A DNA stretch of 64,000 nucleotides from Paenibacillus sp. PL2-23 (GCF_040834005.1 NZ_CP162129.1:4695001-4759000); one strand, 5' to 3'. Shown: positions 17,906 to 26,033, counted from the first letter of the stretch. Translations and numbers: made by a program. Notes: generated by a model not told the origin, from the sequence alone.

Positions 17906-18487
17906 ATGATGGATAGCAAGCTCATCCTCTTGTCCAGCGCCAGCTACAGCGCTCTCGCGCCGCATTTGCAGAAAGAGATCTATCAGGAATTCTACCAATT
18001 CGCTTATTCCCCTATTATTTATATGGTGAAGGAACATGCTGCGACGGAAGATATTATCCAGAACTCTTTTATCAAAATTATTGGAAGCGCGCCGCGGGCG
18101 GACAACGAGGCCCAGCTTAGAAGCTGGATGAAGGTCGTCGTAAAGAATATGGTTTATAATTATTTTCGAAAAACGAAAAAAAGCCGCAACGACATCGACG
18201 CGGACAGTGTCTATATGAGTGAGAGCGTTCATTTCTCAACGGAAGCAGCTTCGCTGGAGCAGGAGGTTGAGCTTACGCTGATGAAGGAAACGATTACCCA
18301 ATGCTTGAACGAGCTTCGTCCGGAATACCGCGCATTGATCGAGCTCAGATGGAAGAAGGAGCTCAGCTACCGTGAAATCGCCGCGGAGCTCGAGACCACG
18401 GAAGAACGAGTGAAATACAAGCTGTTCCGGGCCAGGGAAGCCATGAAGAAGATGTTCCGGAGGAGATGGGGGGAGAAGATTGAATAA
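17906..18487 (+). CDS. ECF-type RNA polymerase sigma factor
   Basis: A 193-residue sigma-70 family factor. Region 2 (about 25-90, with YQEFYQFAYSPIIYMV, TEDIIQNSF and RSWMKVVVKNMVYNYFRK) and region 4 (about 130-185, LRPEYRALIELRWKKELSYR and a helix-turn-helix) are both present. Regions 1 and 3 are absent, which defines the ECF group. GGGGGCC lies ahead of the double ATG. It overlaps the next gene by 8 bp, so the two are translationally coupled. That gene is a membrane-bound anti-sigma candidate. The target regulon cannot be read from the window. Confidence 0.92.
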   Translation: MMDSKLILLSSASYSALAPHLQKEIYQEFYQFAYSPIIYMVKEHAATEDIIQNSFIKIIGSAPRADNEAQLRSWMKVVVKNMVYNYFRKTKKSRNDIDADSVYMSESVHFSTEAASLEQEVELTLMKETITQCLNELRPEYRALIELRWKKELSYREIAAELETTEERVKYKLFRAREAMKKMFRRRWGEKIE

Positions 18488-19265
18488 GGAGGAGTTCGAC
18501 GAACGGTTCGACCGCGCATTCCAAGAAAAAGTCAAGGATCACGAATTCGTGCCCGATGCCAGCGAGTCCTGGCTGCGGGTGAAGAAGCGGATCGACAGAC
18601 GATACAGAATAAGAAGACAGCTGCGCACGCTGCCTTACGTCGCCGCCTCCTTCCTGCTGGGCGCTTATATATTCGGCACGCCTGTTGCTACTGAGGCATT
18701 CAAGCCTGTATTCCAGGCTTATCAAGTGGTTATCGAGGGTGTGCAGCAAATGGTTTTCCGCTCGGCACCGCAGCAGACCGACTTCGTGTCCCAGAACCTG
18801 CCCAAAACCTTGCCGCCTCCCGGTTATGTAGACGAGACAAGCCAGCAAGGAACGTCCATCACCGTAACGAAGCCTTCGGAAATACACGATCTGGCGTTCC
18901 CGGCCCCGTCTATTCGGTATGTCCCTGAGGCATTCTCGCTGCATAACATCCAGTTGTCCCAGGTTGTGCCGGGCGAAGGGAAATATACCCATATTCACTA
19001 TGGCTATGCCCGCAGCGACGGGATGGTTTTACACGTGGTAGTGATGAAGCTGCCGCAAGGCGCCGCTTATTCATCAGGAGGCGGCTCGGAAGACATCATA
19101 ATGAAGCCCATCACCATTCATGGATTCGAGGCTTTCCTCTACCTGGAGAAGGACGGCTGGTCCATGCTGGAATACATGCGGGATGACATGCTTGTAAAGA
19201 TCAGCGGACCGATTGACGAGGACACGATTGTGCGAATGGCGGAAGAGCTGAGGATTTACGAATAG
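18480..19265 (+). CDS. Putative membrane anti-sigma factor with DUF4367-like domain
   Basis: A 261-residue protein starting at TTG, overlapping the sigma gene. The cytoplasmic N-terminus (about 1-48) has a short anti-sigma-like helix pair, followed by one membrane span (about 49-68). The extracytoplasmic part ends in a DUF4367-like domain (about 150-258, ending DMLVKISGPIDEDTIVRMAEEL). This layout is the standard one for anti-sigma factors encoded downstream of ECF factors in Bacillales. No zinc-binding HxxxCxxC is present, so it is not a ZAS-type anti-sigma. Confidence 0.8.
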   Translation: MNKEEFDERFDRAFQEKVKDHEFVPDASESWLRVKKRIDRRYRIRRQLRTLPYVAASFLLGAYIFGTPVATEAFKPVFQAYQVVIEGVQQMVFRSAPQQTDFVSQNLPKTLPPPGYVDETSQQGTSITVTKPSEIHDLAFPAPSIRYVPEAFSLHNIQLSQVVPGEGKYTHIHYGYARSDGMVLHVVVMKLPQGAAYSSGGGSEDIIMKPITIHGFEAFLYLEKDGWSMLEYMRDDMLVKISGPIDEDTIVRMAEELRIYE

Positions 19266-19325
19266 CAACCGCAAATGGCTGCGCCGTCCTAGGGCGGGGC
19301 AGCCTGCGTTTCGCGCGCATGAGAC

Positions 19326-19356
19326 AAGACGGAGCCGCATCGGGCGGCTCCGTCTT
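19326..19356. terminator. Bidirectional terminator
   Basis: AAGACGGAGCCGC, five-base loop, GCGGCTCCGTCTT: a perfect 13-bp stem between the convergent anti-sigma and deacetylase genes. Confidence 0.88.
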
Positions 19357-19360
19357 AGCA

Positions 19361-20170
19361 TTACTTCAGATATTTGGTCTCGCCTGCACCGAGCTTGACG
19401 ATTTCGCCATCCGCGCTGAACCACACGTCCATGGCGCTCGGATTATATACGATTCCCCGATTCACCGAGAAGCGGAGCGCCTGAATTGCGTTTTGGTACC
19501 GCACAATGTCCGTCATAGACGCTTTCCAGACGGATTCCTCGCCCCCCAGCAGCTCTCCCAGCTTGTCTACCAAATCCCAATTGTCGTCGTTGTCGAACTC
19601 GAAGCTATGGCCCCAGATGAAGAGCAGCTCCATCCGACCAAAGCGCCGCTTGGACGCAAGCAATTGCTCCGCCTTCGCTATCATATCCTTGTGGTGGCAG
19701 GTTGGATGCCATCGAAGCGGATCCTCCGGCATATGGAAGCCTCCATGGCTCTGAACGGTCCGGGCATACTCGATGCCCAGCGCTGGCAGCGCCTGAACGA
19801 TACGGTCGTTGTACGTGCCATACGGATAGCTCATGCCGCGTACAGGGTAGCCCGCAATCGCTTCCAGCTCTCTGCGGTCGGACAGAATTTCCTCCGCAAC
19901 CTGATCTGGCGGGGATTGATCCAGGAACGGATGCGTAACGGTATGCGCGGATATTTCATGGCCGCGGAACAAATCCGCAGTTTCTTCTCGGGTGATGAAG
20001 CGCTCTTGGCCTAATTTCCCTGAATTCAAATGAAACGTTCCCTTGAGTCCATAACGGTTGAACGCCTCAACCAATCTTCGATCCTGCTCCCTGCCATCGT
20101 CGAAGCTCAAGACCACCGCTTTGCTCAAGCCGCCGGGATAACGGTCGAAATGAATTTTGACATTACTCAT
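19361..20170 (-). CDS. Polysaccharide deacetylase (NodB) family protein
   Basis: A 269-residue carbohydrate esterase family 4 domain. It has SFDDG (general base and metal Asp), HTVTHP (metal His pair), the GMSYPYGTYND catalytic loop, and a late LLFIWGHSFEF with the closing His. There is no signal peptide or membrane anchor, unlike the usual peptidoglycan deacetylases. It therefore belongs to the cytoplasmic or non-classically located subgroup with an unknown substrate. GAGGGGCAG precedes the ATG. A small membrane protein gene lies 36 bp upstream on the same strand. Confidence 0.87.
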   Translation of the reverse strand: MSNVKIHFDRYPGGLSKAVVLSFDDGREQDRRLVEAFNRYGLKGTFHLNSGKLGQERFITREETADLFRGHEISAHTVTHPFLDQSPPDQVAEEILSDRRELEAIAGYPVRGMSYPYGTYNDRIVQALPALGIEYARTVQSHGGFHMPEDPLRWHPTCHHKDMIAKAEQLLASKRRFGRMELLFIWGHSFEFDNDDNWDLVDKLGELLGGEESVWKASMTDIVRYQNAIQALRFSVNRGIVYNPSAMDVWFSADGEIVKLGAGETKYLK

Positions 20171-20206
20171 AGCTGCCCCTCCTCTGATATCTATCTGCTC
20201 ATTGAG

Positions 20207-20359
20207 CTATAATCTATTGTTCTCCTCTTGGCTGCGAATCTCCTCCCTATACCGGTCCACCGCTTCTTGAACGGGATCACGCCTCGGCAGCCGATTCAGC
20301 TTATAGTTAATACGCAGCAGCAGCACTATGATGATGCCCAGCAGAATGTAGACGAGCAT
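20207..20359 (-). CDS. Small single-span membrane protein (50 aa)
   Basis: Starts MLVYILLGIIIVLLLR: one N-terminal transmembrane helix, then a charged cytoplasmic tail ending in EENNRL. AAAGGAGGAG lies six bases before the ATG, an excellent site, which is the main reason for calling a gene this short. It sits between the exported protein at 20435 and the deacetylase, all on one strand, so it may be part of their transcript. No family recognised. Confidence 0.7.
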   Translation of the reverse strand: MLVYILLGIIIVLLLRINYKLNRLPRRDPVQEAVDRYREEIRSQEENNRL

Positions 20360-20434
20360 GCGACTCCTCCTTTGGTAACATGCTTTCTAAGCAACGAATT
20401 TGCATATAAGCGAATTGACATATACAGCCACCTG

Positions 20435-20836
20435 TTAGTGACAGTCCTGCTCCACTTCTACATCGTCATTTATCGTGACTTTCGCGCTTCCCGACAAATA
20501 TTCCGTATACCCGCAGACGCTGGTTTGTACCGTAGCTCCCTCTGCGTTTGTATGTGTCATGTACACACCATCTTCCCCTAGAATGTCCAGATCAGGTGTA
20601 AACTTGAACGTTTTGCCGCTCTCAAGCGTATGGTCCAATGTATGCTTGGATTGTCCTCGAACCGTTCCCGCTTCGACAATGACAATATTCCCATTACTTT
20701 CGTTCTTTACAGTTACTGTGAAGGGCTTCATCATATTCCATAGGCCAGTCTCTTTCAGAAGCAGCAGTGCACCCATACCAGCCGCCAATATTGCCACAAC
20801 TACAGCTATTACTATTACCATGCTTCTGGTCCGCAT
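20435..20836 (-). CDS. Exported or membrane-anchored protein, unknown
   Basis: A 133-residue protein with an N-terminal hydrophobic span (MRTRSMVIVIAVVVAILAAG, then GALLLL), followed by a soluble beta-rich domain (about 38-133) with two cysteines. The start is the ATG with AAGGAGG six bases ahead. It follows modB by 23 bp on the same strand, in the place where modC would be expected, but it has no ATPase motifs. No family is recognised. The operon position suggests, without proving, a link to molybdate uptake. Confidence 0.65.
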   Translation of the reverse strand: MRTRSMVIVIAVVVAILAAGMGALLLLKETGLWNMMKPFTVTVKNESNGNIVIVEAGTVRGQSKHTLDHTLESGKTFKFTPDLDILGEDGVYMTHTNAEGATVQTSVCGYTEYLSGSAKVTINDDVEVEQDCH

Positions 20837-20859
20837 CTCCATCCTCCTTGAAGTCATTA

Positions 20860-21528
20860 TCAATGCTTCCGCCTTCGCAGGCCTCCCGTTGCCAGCAGCA
20901 GCACAAACGATATGACGACCATACCAATGGTCCAAGCCCAGGCCATATCCATGCTGCCAGCGTCTACCGCAACATAGATCGCAGTAGGAATGGTCTGCGT
21001 GCGGCCGGGAATGTTCCCCGCAATCATCAGCGTCGCGCCGAATTCGCCCAAGCTGCGAGCGAAGCCCAGAATATAGGCCGTCATGACCGCGCGCAGGACC
21101 AGGGGCAGAGCAATATATCGAAATACGGCCCACTCGCTGGCGCCAGCGGAACGCGCCGACTCCTCCAATTCCCGGTCCACACCGTCGAACGCCACCTTCA
21201 TTGTCTGATAGACAAGAGGGAACGCCACAACAACCGATGCGATAACGGCCGCCCATGGCGAGAACAGCACTGGCGCCGAGAATACCCACTCCGCCAGCTG
21301 CCCCAGCCAGCTCCTTCTGCCCAGAGCCACAAGCAGCAGAAACCCGACCACAGTAGGCGGCAGCACCAGCGGCAGCATTAATGCCGTCTCGAGCAGCGTA
21401 CTCCCTCGGAAGCTGCGCCTTGACATCCACCTGGCCGCCGCGACGCCGGATACGGCCGCAATGGGACTAGCAAGCAGAGCCACCTGGAGCGACAGCAGCA
21501 CCGGCGGCCAGAACGCCTCCCAGGTCAT
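20860..21528 (-). CDS. modB: Molybdate ABC transporter permease
   Basis: A 222-residue inner-membrane permease of the ModB type, about five transmembrane helices. The EAA-like loop is visible in the middle (ESARSAGASEWAVFRYIALPLV). It forms the channel for molybdate or tungstate, receiving substrate from ModA. It starts 9 bp after modA. The normal third gene, the ModC ATPase, is missing downstream. The permease would need an ATPase encoded elsewhere or shared from another system. Confidence 0.92.
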   Translation of the reverse strand: MTWEAFWPPVLLSLQVALLASPIAAVSGVAAARWMSRRSFRGSTLLETALMLPLVLPPTVVGFLLLVALGRRSWLGQLAEWVFSAPVLFSPWAAVIASVVVAFPLVYQTMKVAFDGVDRELEESARSAGASEWAVFRYIALPLVLRAVMTAYILGFARSLGEFGATLMIAGNIPGRTQTIPTAIYVAVDAGSMDMAWAWTIGMVVISFVLLLATGGLRRRKH

Positions 21529-21537
21529 AGCCTCGCC

Positions 21538-22329
21538 CTACTTGGACTCACTGAAGCCGTATTGGCGGAACACACCCATCGCTTCATCACTCTGTAGAAA
21601 TTCATACAGCTTCCTCGTTTCTTCGAAATCATCACTATCCCTCACAATACCCGCCGGATACTGTATAGGCGAATAGCTGGAGGGGTCCACCTCAAAGGCG
21701 ATGGCCGCGCCGCCAGAGGCAAGGGCGTCTGTCTTGTATACGAAGCCGGCATCCACGTTGCCCGTCTCTACGTATTGCAGCACTTGCTTCACATCCTTGG
21801 CTTGTACCGTCTTCCCCTGAAGCTTATCCCACAGGCCCGCCTGGGTCAAAGCCTCTTTGGCGTACGCCCCCGCTGGCACACTGTCGGGAATGCCAATGGC
21901 AACCTTAGACACTTGGCTCAGAAGCAGCTCCTCCAGCCCTTCCAACTGCTCTCTCCCATCCTTCGGCGTCACGACCACCAGCGCATTCGATAGCAAGCTC
22001 ACTGTCTGCCCCTGCTGAACAAGTCCTTTTTCGATCAACGTATTCATATGGCTGGCAGCTGCTGATATATACAAATCCACTGGCGCCCCTTGCTCAATCT
22101 GCTGCTGCAGAGCGCCGGAGGACCCAAAGTTAAACAACAGCGTCACGTCCGGATTTGCCGACTCGAACGCTGGCTTCAGCTCATTCAACGCCCCCGTCAG
22201 GCTGGCGGCTGCCGATACGGTAATCACAGCCTTACCCTCTGAGCCATCACTTGAGCCGCATGCGCCCGCAATTGTGAGGGAGACCGCCAGCAGCCATCCC
22301 ATTAATCCCCTCTTCATCTTCATGCCCAT
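21538..22329 (-). CDS. modA: Molybdate-binding lipoprotein
   Basis: Periplasmic-binding-protein homologue anchored as a lipoprotein; about 263 residues from the ATG at 22329. The signal peptide ends in the lipobox AGAC. The mature protein shows ModA features: SAAASLTGALNEL (oxyanion-binding Ser), FNFGSSGALQQQIEQGAPVDLYISA, and ETGNVDAGFVYKTDA. It captures molybdate for ModB. A possible promoter (TTTACA, 18 bp, TACAAT) lies upstream on the minus strand, divergent from the tRNA promoter. Confidence 0.93.
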   Translation of the reverse strand: MGMKMKRGLMGWLLAVSLTIAGACGSSDGSEGKAVITVSAAASLTGALNELKPAFESANPDVTLLFNFGSSGALQQQIEQGAPVDLYISAAASHMNTLIEKGLVQQGQTVSLLSNALVVVTPKDGREQLEGLEELLLSQVSKVAIGIPDSVPAGAYAKEALTQAGLWDKLQGKTVQAKDVKQVLQYVETGNVDAGFVYKTDALASGGAAIAFEVDPSSYSPIQYPAGIVRDSDDFEETRKLYEFLQSDEAMGVFRQYGFSESK

Positions 22330-22418
22330 ATTCTCACCGCCTGGCACAATGGATAACTAAATTGATTGTAACCACATTGATCCAGGCTTGTAAACGAGAA
22401 GTACGCCTCCACACTCTC

Positions 22419-22447
22419 TTTACAACCGCCAGCTCGCTTATTATAAT
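22419..22447 (+). promoter_or_regulatory. Promoter of the proline tRNA gene
   Basis: TTTACA at 22419-22424 and TATAAT at 22442-22447 with 17-bp spacing. The -10 ends 29 bp before the tRNA, as expected for a single-tRNA unit. Confidence 0.75.
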
Positions 22448-22476
22448 AAACAGTAACCGCTTCAATTTATCGCCGT

Positions 22477-22550
22477 CGGGGTATGGCGCAGCCTGGTAGC
22501 GCGCACCCTTGGGGTGGGTGAGGTCGCACGTTCGAATCGTGTTACTCCGA
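22477..22550 (+). tRNA. tRNA-Pro (anticodon GGG)
   Basis: Folds as a full cloverleaf. The acceptor CGGGGTA pairs with TACTCCG, with discriminator A. The D-arm is GCGC/GCGC, the anticodon stem CACCC/GGGTG with loop TTGGGGT gives anticodon GGG, and the T-arm GCACG/CGTGT encloses TTCGAAT. The 3' CCA is not encoded. It reads CCC and CCU proline codons. It stands alone between modA and mgsA, with its own promoter and terminator. Confidence 0.95.
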
Positions 22551-22567
22551 TCATATGGCATAACAAG

Positions 22568-22608
22568 CAGCCGTCCTCTCGCTTCTTACTGAAGGGAGAG
22601 GACGGCTG
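22568..22608 (+). terminator. Terminator after tRNA-Pro
   Basis: CAGCCGTCCTCTC and GAGAGGACGGCTG pair over 13 bp, followed by TTTGCT. It lies 18 bp after the tRNA. Confidence 0.82.
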
Positions 22609-22742
22609 TTTGCTATGTTCTTCTTTCCCTCATCTCATTACTTAGCAAGAGAATAGAGCGTGCCAAATGAGCTTTAAATCCTCATTTATGTAATATTAGA
22701 TAACATAAATGATTAAAATTTTCGTTATTTTGATCAAAACGA

Positions 22743-22771
22743 TTGATATTATGGAAAGCGCGCGGTAGAAT
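22743..22771 (+). promoter_or_regulatory. SigA-type promoter of mgsA
   Basis: TTGATA at 22743-22748 and TAGAAT at 22766-22771 with 17-bp spacing, 45 bp ahead of the mgsA start. Confidence 0.75.
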
Positions 22772-22815
22772 GATGTTATTATTCATAACACGAAGATGAT
22801 ATTGGAGGTGCTGTC

Positions 22816-23253
22816 TTGCTCACGATTGCTCTTATTGCTCATGACGCCAAGAAAGAACTACTGGTCAACTTTGTTATTGCCTACAAGCACATCTTCGACA
22901 AGCATAGGGTCTATGCTACCGGTACAACAGGCAACCGAATTATTCTGGAAGCCAAGGTTGAAGTCAATCGTCTCAAATCAGGTCCGCTTGGCGGCGATCA
23001 ACAGATCGGCTCCATGGTAGCGACTGACGCCATTGATCTTGTTATTTTCCTGCGCGATCCACTTGTTGCGCAGCCTCACGACCCGGATATTACCGCCCTG
23101 CTTCGTCTTTGCGATGTGCAATGCATTCCCGTTGCAACCAATATTGCAACAGCGGAGCTATTGATCAAATCAATGGAGCATGGCAACCTTCAGTGGAGAG
23201 AGAGCGTGCGCGCCAAGTACCTTGACCCGTTGCCCACCGGAACATGCGGTTAA
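22816..23253 (+). CDS. mgsA: Methylglyoxal synthase
   Basis: Converts dihydroxyacetone phosphate to methylglyoxal and phosphate, a bypass of lower glycolysis under phosphate limitation. It has 145 residues, normal for the family. Visible are [10 protein letters not shown] at the N-terminus, the phosphate-binding TGTTGN (35-40), [11 protein letters not shown] with catalytic Asp61, and FLRDPL with the second conserved Asp81. The start is TTG with a good GGAGG nine bases ahead. In many Bacillales mgsA lies in a dapB-panCD cluster; here it is alone, with its own promoter and terminator. Confidence 0.95.
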   Translation: MLTIALIAHDAKKELLVNFVIAYKHIFDKHRVYATGTTGNRIILEAKVEVNRLKSGPLGGDQQIGSMVATDAIDLVIFLRDPLVAQPHDPDITALLRLCDVQCIPVATNIATAELLIKSMEHGNLQWRESVRAKYLDPLPTGTCG

Positions 23254-23279
23254 CCCAGCGACTCCTTCATGCAGCAGCA

Positions 23280-23324
23280 AACAACCATCCTCTCGCTTCG
23301 CGTGAAGCGAACAGGATGGTTGTT
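23280..23324 (+). terminator. Terminator after mgsA
   Basis: A 12-bp outer stem (AACAACCATCCT / AGGATGGTTGTT) encloses an inner hairpin CGCTTC/GAAGCG. It can also terminate the convergent kinase-like gene. Confidence 0.8.
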
Positions 23325-23342
23325 CGTTATACTTCTTCACCC

Positions 23343-24026
23343 TTATTTCATAAACCTCGAGAACAGGGCGCTAACCCTCTGACCGTATTCCTCTAGATTC
23401 AGATTGGCTTCGTCCAGCCTTCTGTATCCGTTTTTGACGAAGTCCAGCAGCCATAGCGGTATTTGTTTACCCTCAATACTTGGATAAAACAATTGATACG
23501 CCCACAGCAAGTGGTCCCAACGATGATCATCGCCCTCCAGCACATACTCAGAGACGTCCAGCACCTTGCCCCTGCCGTCCTGCACCACAACATTCTTCAA
23601 ATGAATATCACGAGGATTCAATCCTCGTGCTCTGACAAGCTGCCGGGCATCCTCTACATCTGCAATAACTTGAGGAGGCACGGGAATGCCTTGAATTAAG
23701 CAATCCAGCAGCGTGGGTCCCGGCTCGTAGCCGATAGCCAAATAATTGCGCCCCTCCCCGTAGAAGGCTGGGAAATACGGAATACCCTCCAGCCGCTTGT
23801 ACACCTCTCGCTCGCGCTCCTTCTTATGGAGCGCTTGATCCGTATATATTTTATAGGCAACGTCCGGCACCTCTTCATAGATAAACACAGCAGCGTCCGT
23901 TCCCAGTCCCACACAATGAAGGCCCTCGGCATATCCCGTTAGACTAACCTCCTCATTGCGGTCATTGCCCTCTACTTTCATACGGCTTATTGCCGCCTCC
24001 GCCAATCTCCATTCTGGCGCTGCCAT
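23343..24026 (-). CDS. Protein-kinase-like protein (RIO/YrzF type)
   Basis: A 227-residue small kinase-fold protein. The N-lobe Lys is in VAYKIY, the hinge in AIGYEPGPTLLDCL, and the catalytic loop reads NPRDIHLKNVVV (Asp and Asn positions kept). The metal-binding loop appears as KVLDVSEYV rather than DFG. This resembles the RIO-like kinases of Bacillus such as YrzF. It may phosphorylate a protein or small molecule. The ATG at 24026 is set by GAAGGAGGAG. A TnpB element lies upstream of its start, ending 84 bp away. Confidence 0.75.
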   Translation of the reverse strand: MAAPEWRLAEAAISRMKVEGNDRNEEVSLTGYAEGLHCVGLGTDAAVFIYEEVPDVAYKIYTDQALHKKEREREVYKRLEGIPYFPAFYGEGRNYLAIGYEPGPTLLDCLIQGIPVPPQVIADVEDARQLVRARGLNPRDIHLKNVVVQDGRGKVLDVSEYVLEGDDHRWDHLLWAYQLFYPSIEGKQIPLWLLDFVKNGYRRLDEANLNLEEYGQRVSALFSRFMK

Positions 24027-24110
24027 GCGGACTCCTCCTTCGACTCCCAAGCTTGAACATTCTCTTATACGATGCCGTGATGGAGTTGGGTTCAACCTAA
24101 TAATCCCTAT

Positions 24111-24248
24111 TGAACACTCCCGCCACCTAAGAGGTGGAGGATTCTTGGGTTGCTGCTCCTCACGGAGCAAAGTCGTAGCGATATTTTTTTGAAATATCGT
24201 ACACCAAGCGATCCCTGTGGTTCCCACAGTTCCTATTTTGTTCGTTAC
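24111..24248 (-). ncRNA. Probable omegaRNA scaffold of TnpB
   Basis: Right after and overlapping the tnpB 3' end are four hairpins: 24215-24229 (CTGTGG/CCACAG), 24179-24199 (CGATATTT/AAATATCG), 24154-24169 (TGCTCC/GGAGCA) and 24123-24137 (CCACCT/AGGTGG). They are followed by GTGTTCA at the element end. This is the known layout of the reRNA/omegaRNA that TnpB processes from its own transcript. The guide would be the flanking genomic sequence, starting ATAGGGATTATTAGG. Exact 5' and 3' ends cannot be read from sequence. Confidence 0.75.
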
Positions 24249-25333
24249 TGGGCCATGGCCTTTATGTTTTGTGCCGCATTCCAATCTCGGTCATGTGGCG
24301 TTTGGCAAGATACACATGTCCATCCCCGCACGCTCAAATCCCTCACTTCTGCTTGCTTGTACCCACAGACGTGACAGGTTTGGCTCGTTGGCGCAAATAC
24401 TGGTGTTTCCTTGATCGTTCGCCCATACCACTTGGCTTTGTAATGCAGTTGACGGCTCATTTCGCCCCAGGATGCATCTGCTATGTGTTTGGCGAGGTGT
24501 CGTTGTTTCATCATGTTTGCAATACGTAAGTCCTCGAGACAGATCGTTTGGTTTTCACGGATCCATTTCGTAGTCTGCTTATGCATCGCGTCTAATCGGC
24601 TATTTCGAATCCTTTCATGGATGAGGGCGACTTTTCTTTTCGCTTTAGACCAGTTACTTCCGCCTTGTTTCCTTCTTGCAAGGATGCGCTGCCATTTCGT
24701 GAGCAGTCGTTCATATCGCAATGTATATCTTGGATTATCCATTGCAGGACCTTCCGAAGGCACGGCAAGATACTTGATACCCACGTCAATGCCAAGTATG
24801 CTGTCCGTTAAAGGAAGAGGCTGGATGTCAACCTCGCATACCAACGATACAAACCATTTGCCGCTTGGGGCTAGTCGTACGGTAGCGGATAGGATCCGGC
24901 CTTCGATCTCTCTTGACTTGGCATAGGGTACCCAGCCGAGCTTGGGAAGTTGCAGACGGTTTCCCTTCACGGCAATGTTCCCGTTCGTATATCGCGTCGT
25001 ATAGCTTTGTACGGGATGCTTGCGACTCTTGAAGCGAGGTAGATCGTTCTGCTTGTTGAAGTGGCGCTGATATCCGTCAGCCAAGTTTCGCACAGCTGAC
25101 TGCAGGGCAATGCTATCCACTTCTTTCAACCAAGACCACTCGCGCTTCATATCAGGAAGCTGAGATGCGCAGGCGTTATAGGACAAACCTTTGCCTGTAA
25201 CCTGATAGATCTGACTCCATTTTGCTAGGAGGTGGTTGAACACAAAACGGCAGCAACCCAACGTTTTGCGCAGTTGCATGATTTGTACATGACTAGGATA
25301 GATCCGAAATTTGAAGGCTTTATGCTGGAGCAT
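24245..25333 (-). CDS. tnpB: TnpB RNA-guided nuclease (IS605 OrfB)
   Basis: A 362-residue protein with an intact RuvC-like catalytic triad: Asp183 in LGIDVGIK, Glu267 in CLEDL, Asp350 in HDRDWNAAQNI. A zinc finger with CxxC pairs (Cys320/323 and 340/343) lies between the last two. The N-terminus MLQHKAFKFRIYP is the standard start, so the ATG at 25333 is preferred over the GTG five codons earlier; AGGTGA lies ahead of it. TnpB is the ancestor of Cas12. It cuts DNA matching the omegaRNA guide next to a short motif and helps retain the element. All key residues are present, so it is probably active. Confidence 0.92.
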   Translation of the reverse strand: MLQHKAFKFRIYPSHVQIMQLRKTLGCCRFVFNHLLAKWSQIYQVTGKGLSYNACASQLPDMKREWSWLKEVDSIALQSAVRNLADGYQRHFNKQNDLPRFKSRKHPVQSYTTRYTNGNIAVKGNRLQLPKLGWVPYAKSREIEGRILSATVRLAPSGKWFVSLVCEVDIQPLPLTDSILGIDVGIKYLAVPSEGPAMDNPRYTLRYERLLTKWQRILARRKQGGSNWSKAKRKVALIHERIRNSRLDAMHKQTTKWIRENQTICLEDLRIANMMKQRHLAKHIADASWGEMSRQLHYKAKWYGRTIKETPVFAPTSQTCHVCGYKQAEVRDLSVRGWTCVSCQTPHDRDWNAAQNIKAMAQ

Positions 25334-25537
25334 CGTCTGATTCGTCACCTCGCTGCAAAAGAGATGAATGTTAACTCATTCCAATTATAGCACAAATGTT
25401 CGTGTCTATCCATGAGCAAAATTCCCGATTCATCCCCTAACTACACTCTCACTTCGTGAGTAAGGTAGCTTAGATGCAGGGGTATTCTCGATGTCTATGA
25501 TAAACGAAGCATTTCCTGTTTGAATCTGAAGCCATTG

Positions 25538-25562
25538 GTTTAATACATCTATAAGAGGCAAT
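25538..25562 (+). promoter_or_regulatory. Weak SigB-like promoter candidate of the YtxH gene
   Basis: GTTTAA at 25538-25543, 13-bp spacer, GGCAAT at 25557-25562, compared with GTTTAA and GGGTAT for Bacillus SigB. The -35 is perfect, the -10 matches four of six. YtxH genes of Bacillus are stress-controlled, which makes it plausible. Confidence 0.35.
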
Positions 25563-25601
25563 AAGCCCTTGGACAAATGATGAACAAAGGAGAGATGAGC
25601 C

Positions 25602-26033
25602 ATGCCAAAAGAAAACTCAAACTCGGGAGTAGTTATGGGAGCCGTTATAGGAGGCGCCGTCGGCGCAATTACCGCGTTGTTGTTCGCACCTAAGGCGGGC
25701 GGCCAGCTCCGTTCCGACCTATGTGGCCAGCTGCAAACCATCGGAAACCGCGCCAAGGAGGTAGCGAATACGATTGGTACGCACGCGAAGGATCTGGCGA
25801 CAACTGTCAGCACACACGCCAAGGATCTGGCCGAAAATGTCAGCGAGCAGACGAAGGAAGCCACCAGCAAGGTTCAGGAGGAAGCGGCCGACACAATCCA
25901 AGCCGTCAAGTCCAACATGAACTCAATGGCACCAACGGAAAACGATATGAAGAAGCTCGGCAAGGAAATGGATGAGATGCCGACCGACTCCGAGCTTCGC
26001 AACAAAGGCAAAGTGACTGATCCCGCTCAATAA
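25602..26033 (+). CDS. YtxH-domain general stress protein
   Basis: A 143-residue protein. The N-terminal Gly-rich membrane segment (VVMGAVIGGAVGAITALLFAP, residues about 10-30) ends in the APKAG turn typical of YtxH. A long amphipathic helical region follows (about 35-115), with a near-repeated AKDLATTVSTHAKDLAENVS pattern, LEA-like in character. YtxH proteins are induced by general stress in Bacillus. AAAGGAGAG is ahead of the ATG. The downstream neighbour is the sigB cluster, on the other strand. Confidence 0.85.
   Translation: MPKENSNSGVVMGAVIGGAVGAITALLFAPKAGGQLRSDLCGQLQTIGNRAKEVANTIGTHAKDLATTVSTHAKDLAENVSEQTKEATSKVQEEAADTIQAVKSNMNSMAPTENDMKKLGKEMDEMPTDSELRNKGKVTDPAQ

Larger units (their letters stand above)
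24110..25499 (-). mobile_element. Stand-alone IS605-group element with tnpB only (IS1341 type)
   Basis: The element has a tnpB gene but no tnpA, the Y1 transposase. The right end, downstream of tnpB, is a series of hairpins ending in GGGAGTGTTCAA at 24110. The left end is placed at 25499 because the flanking sequence there, read on the minus strand, is TTTAT followed by CATAGACAT. This fits the 5-base target-adjacent motifs of this family. A hairpin CTCAC-TTCGT-GAG lies inside the left end. It would depend on a TnpA supplied elsewhere. The right boundary is reasonably secure; the left one is inferred. Confidence 0.8.

Noticed and set aside
22330..22476. A molybdenum-cofactor riboswitch ahead of modA
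   Set aside because: The 147-bp leader region also contains the tRNA promoter, and I see no matching conserved structure.
25430..25870. Minus-strand open frame spanning the TnpB left end and the YtxH gene
   Set aside because: Crosses an element boundary and mirrors YtxH codons. Not a gene.
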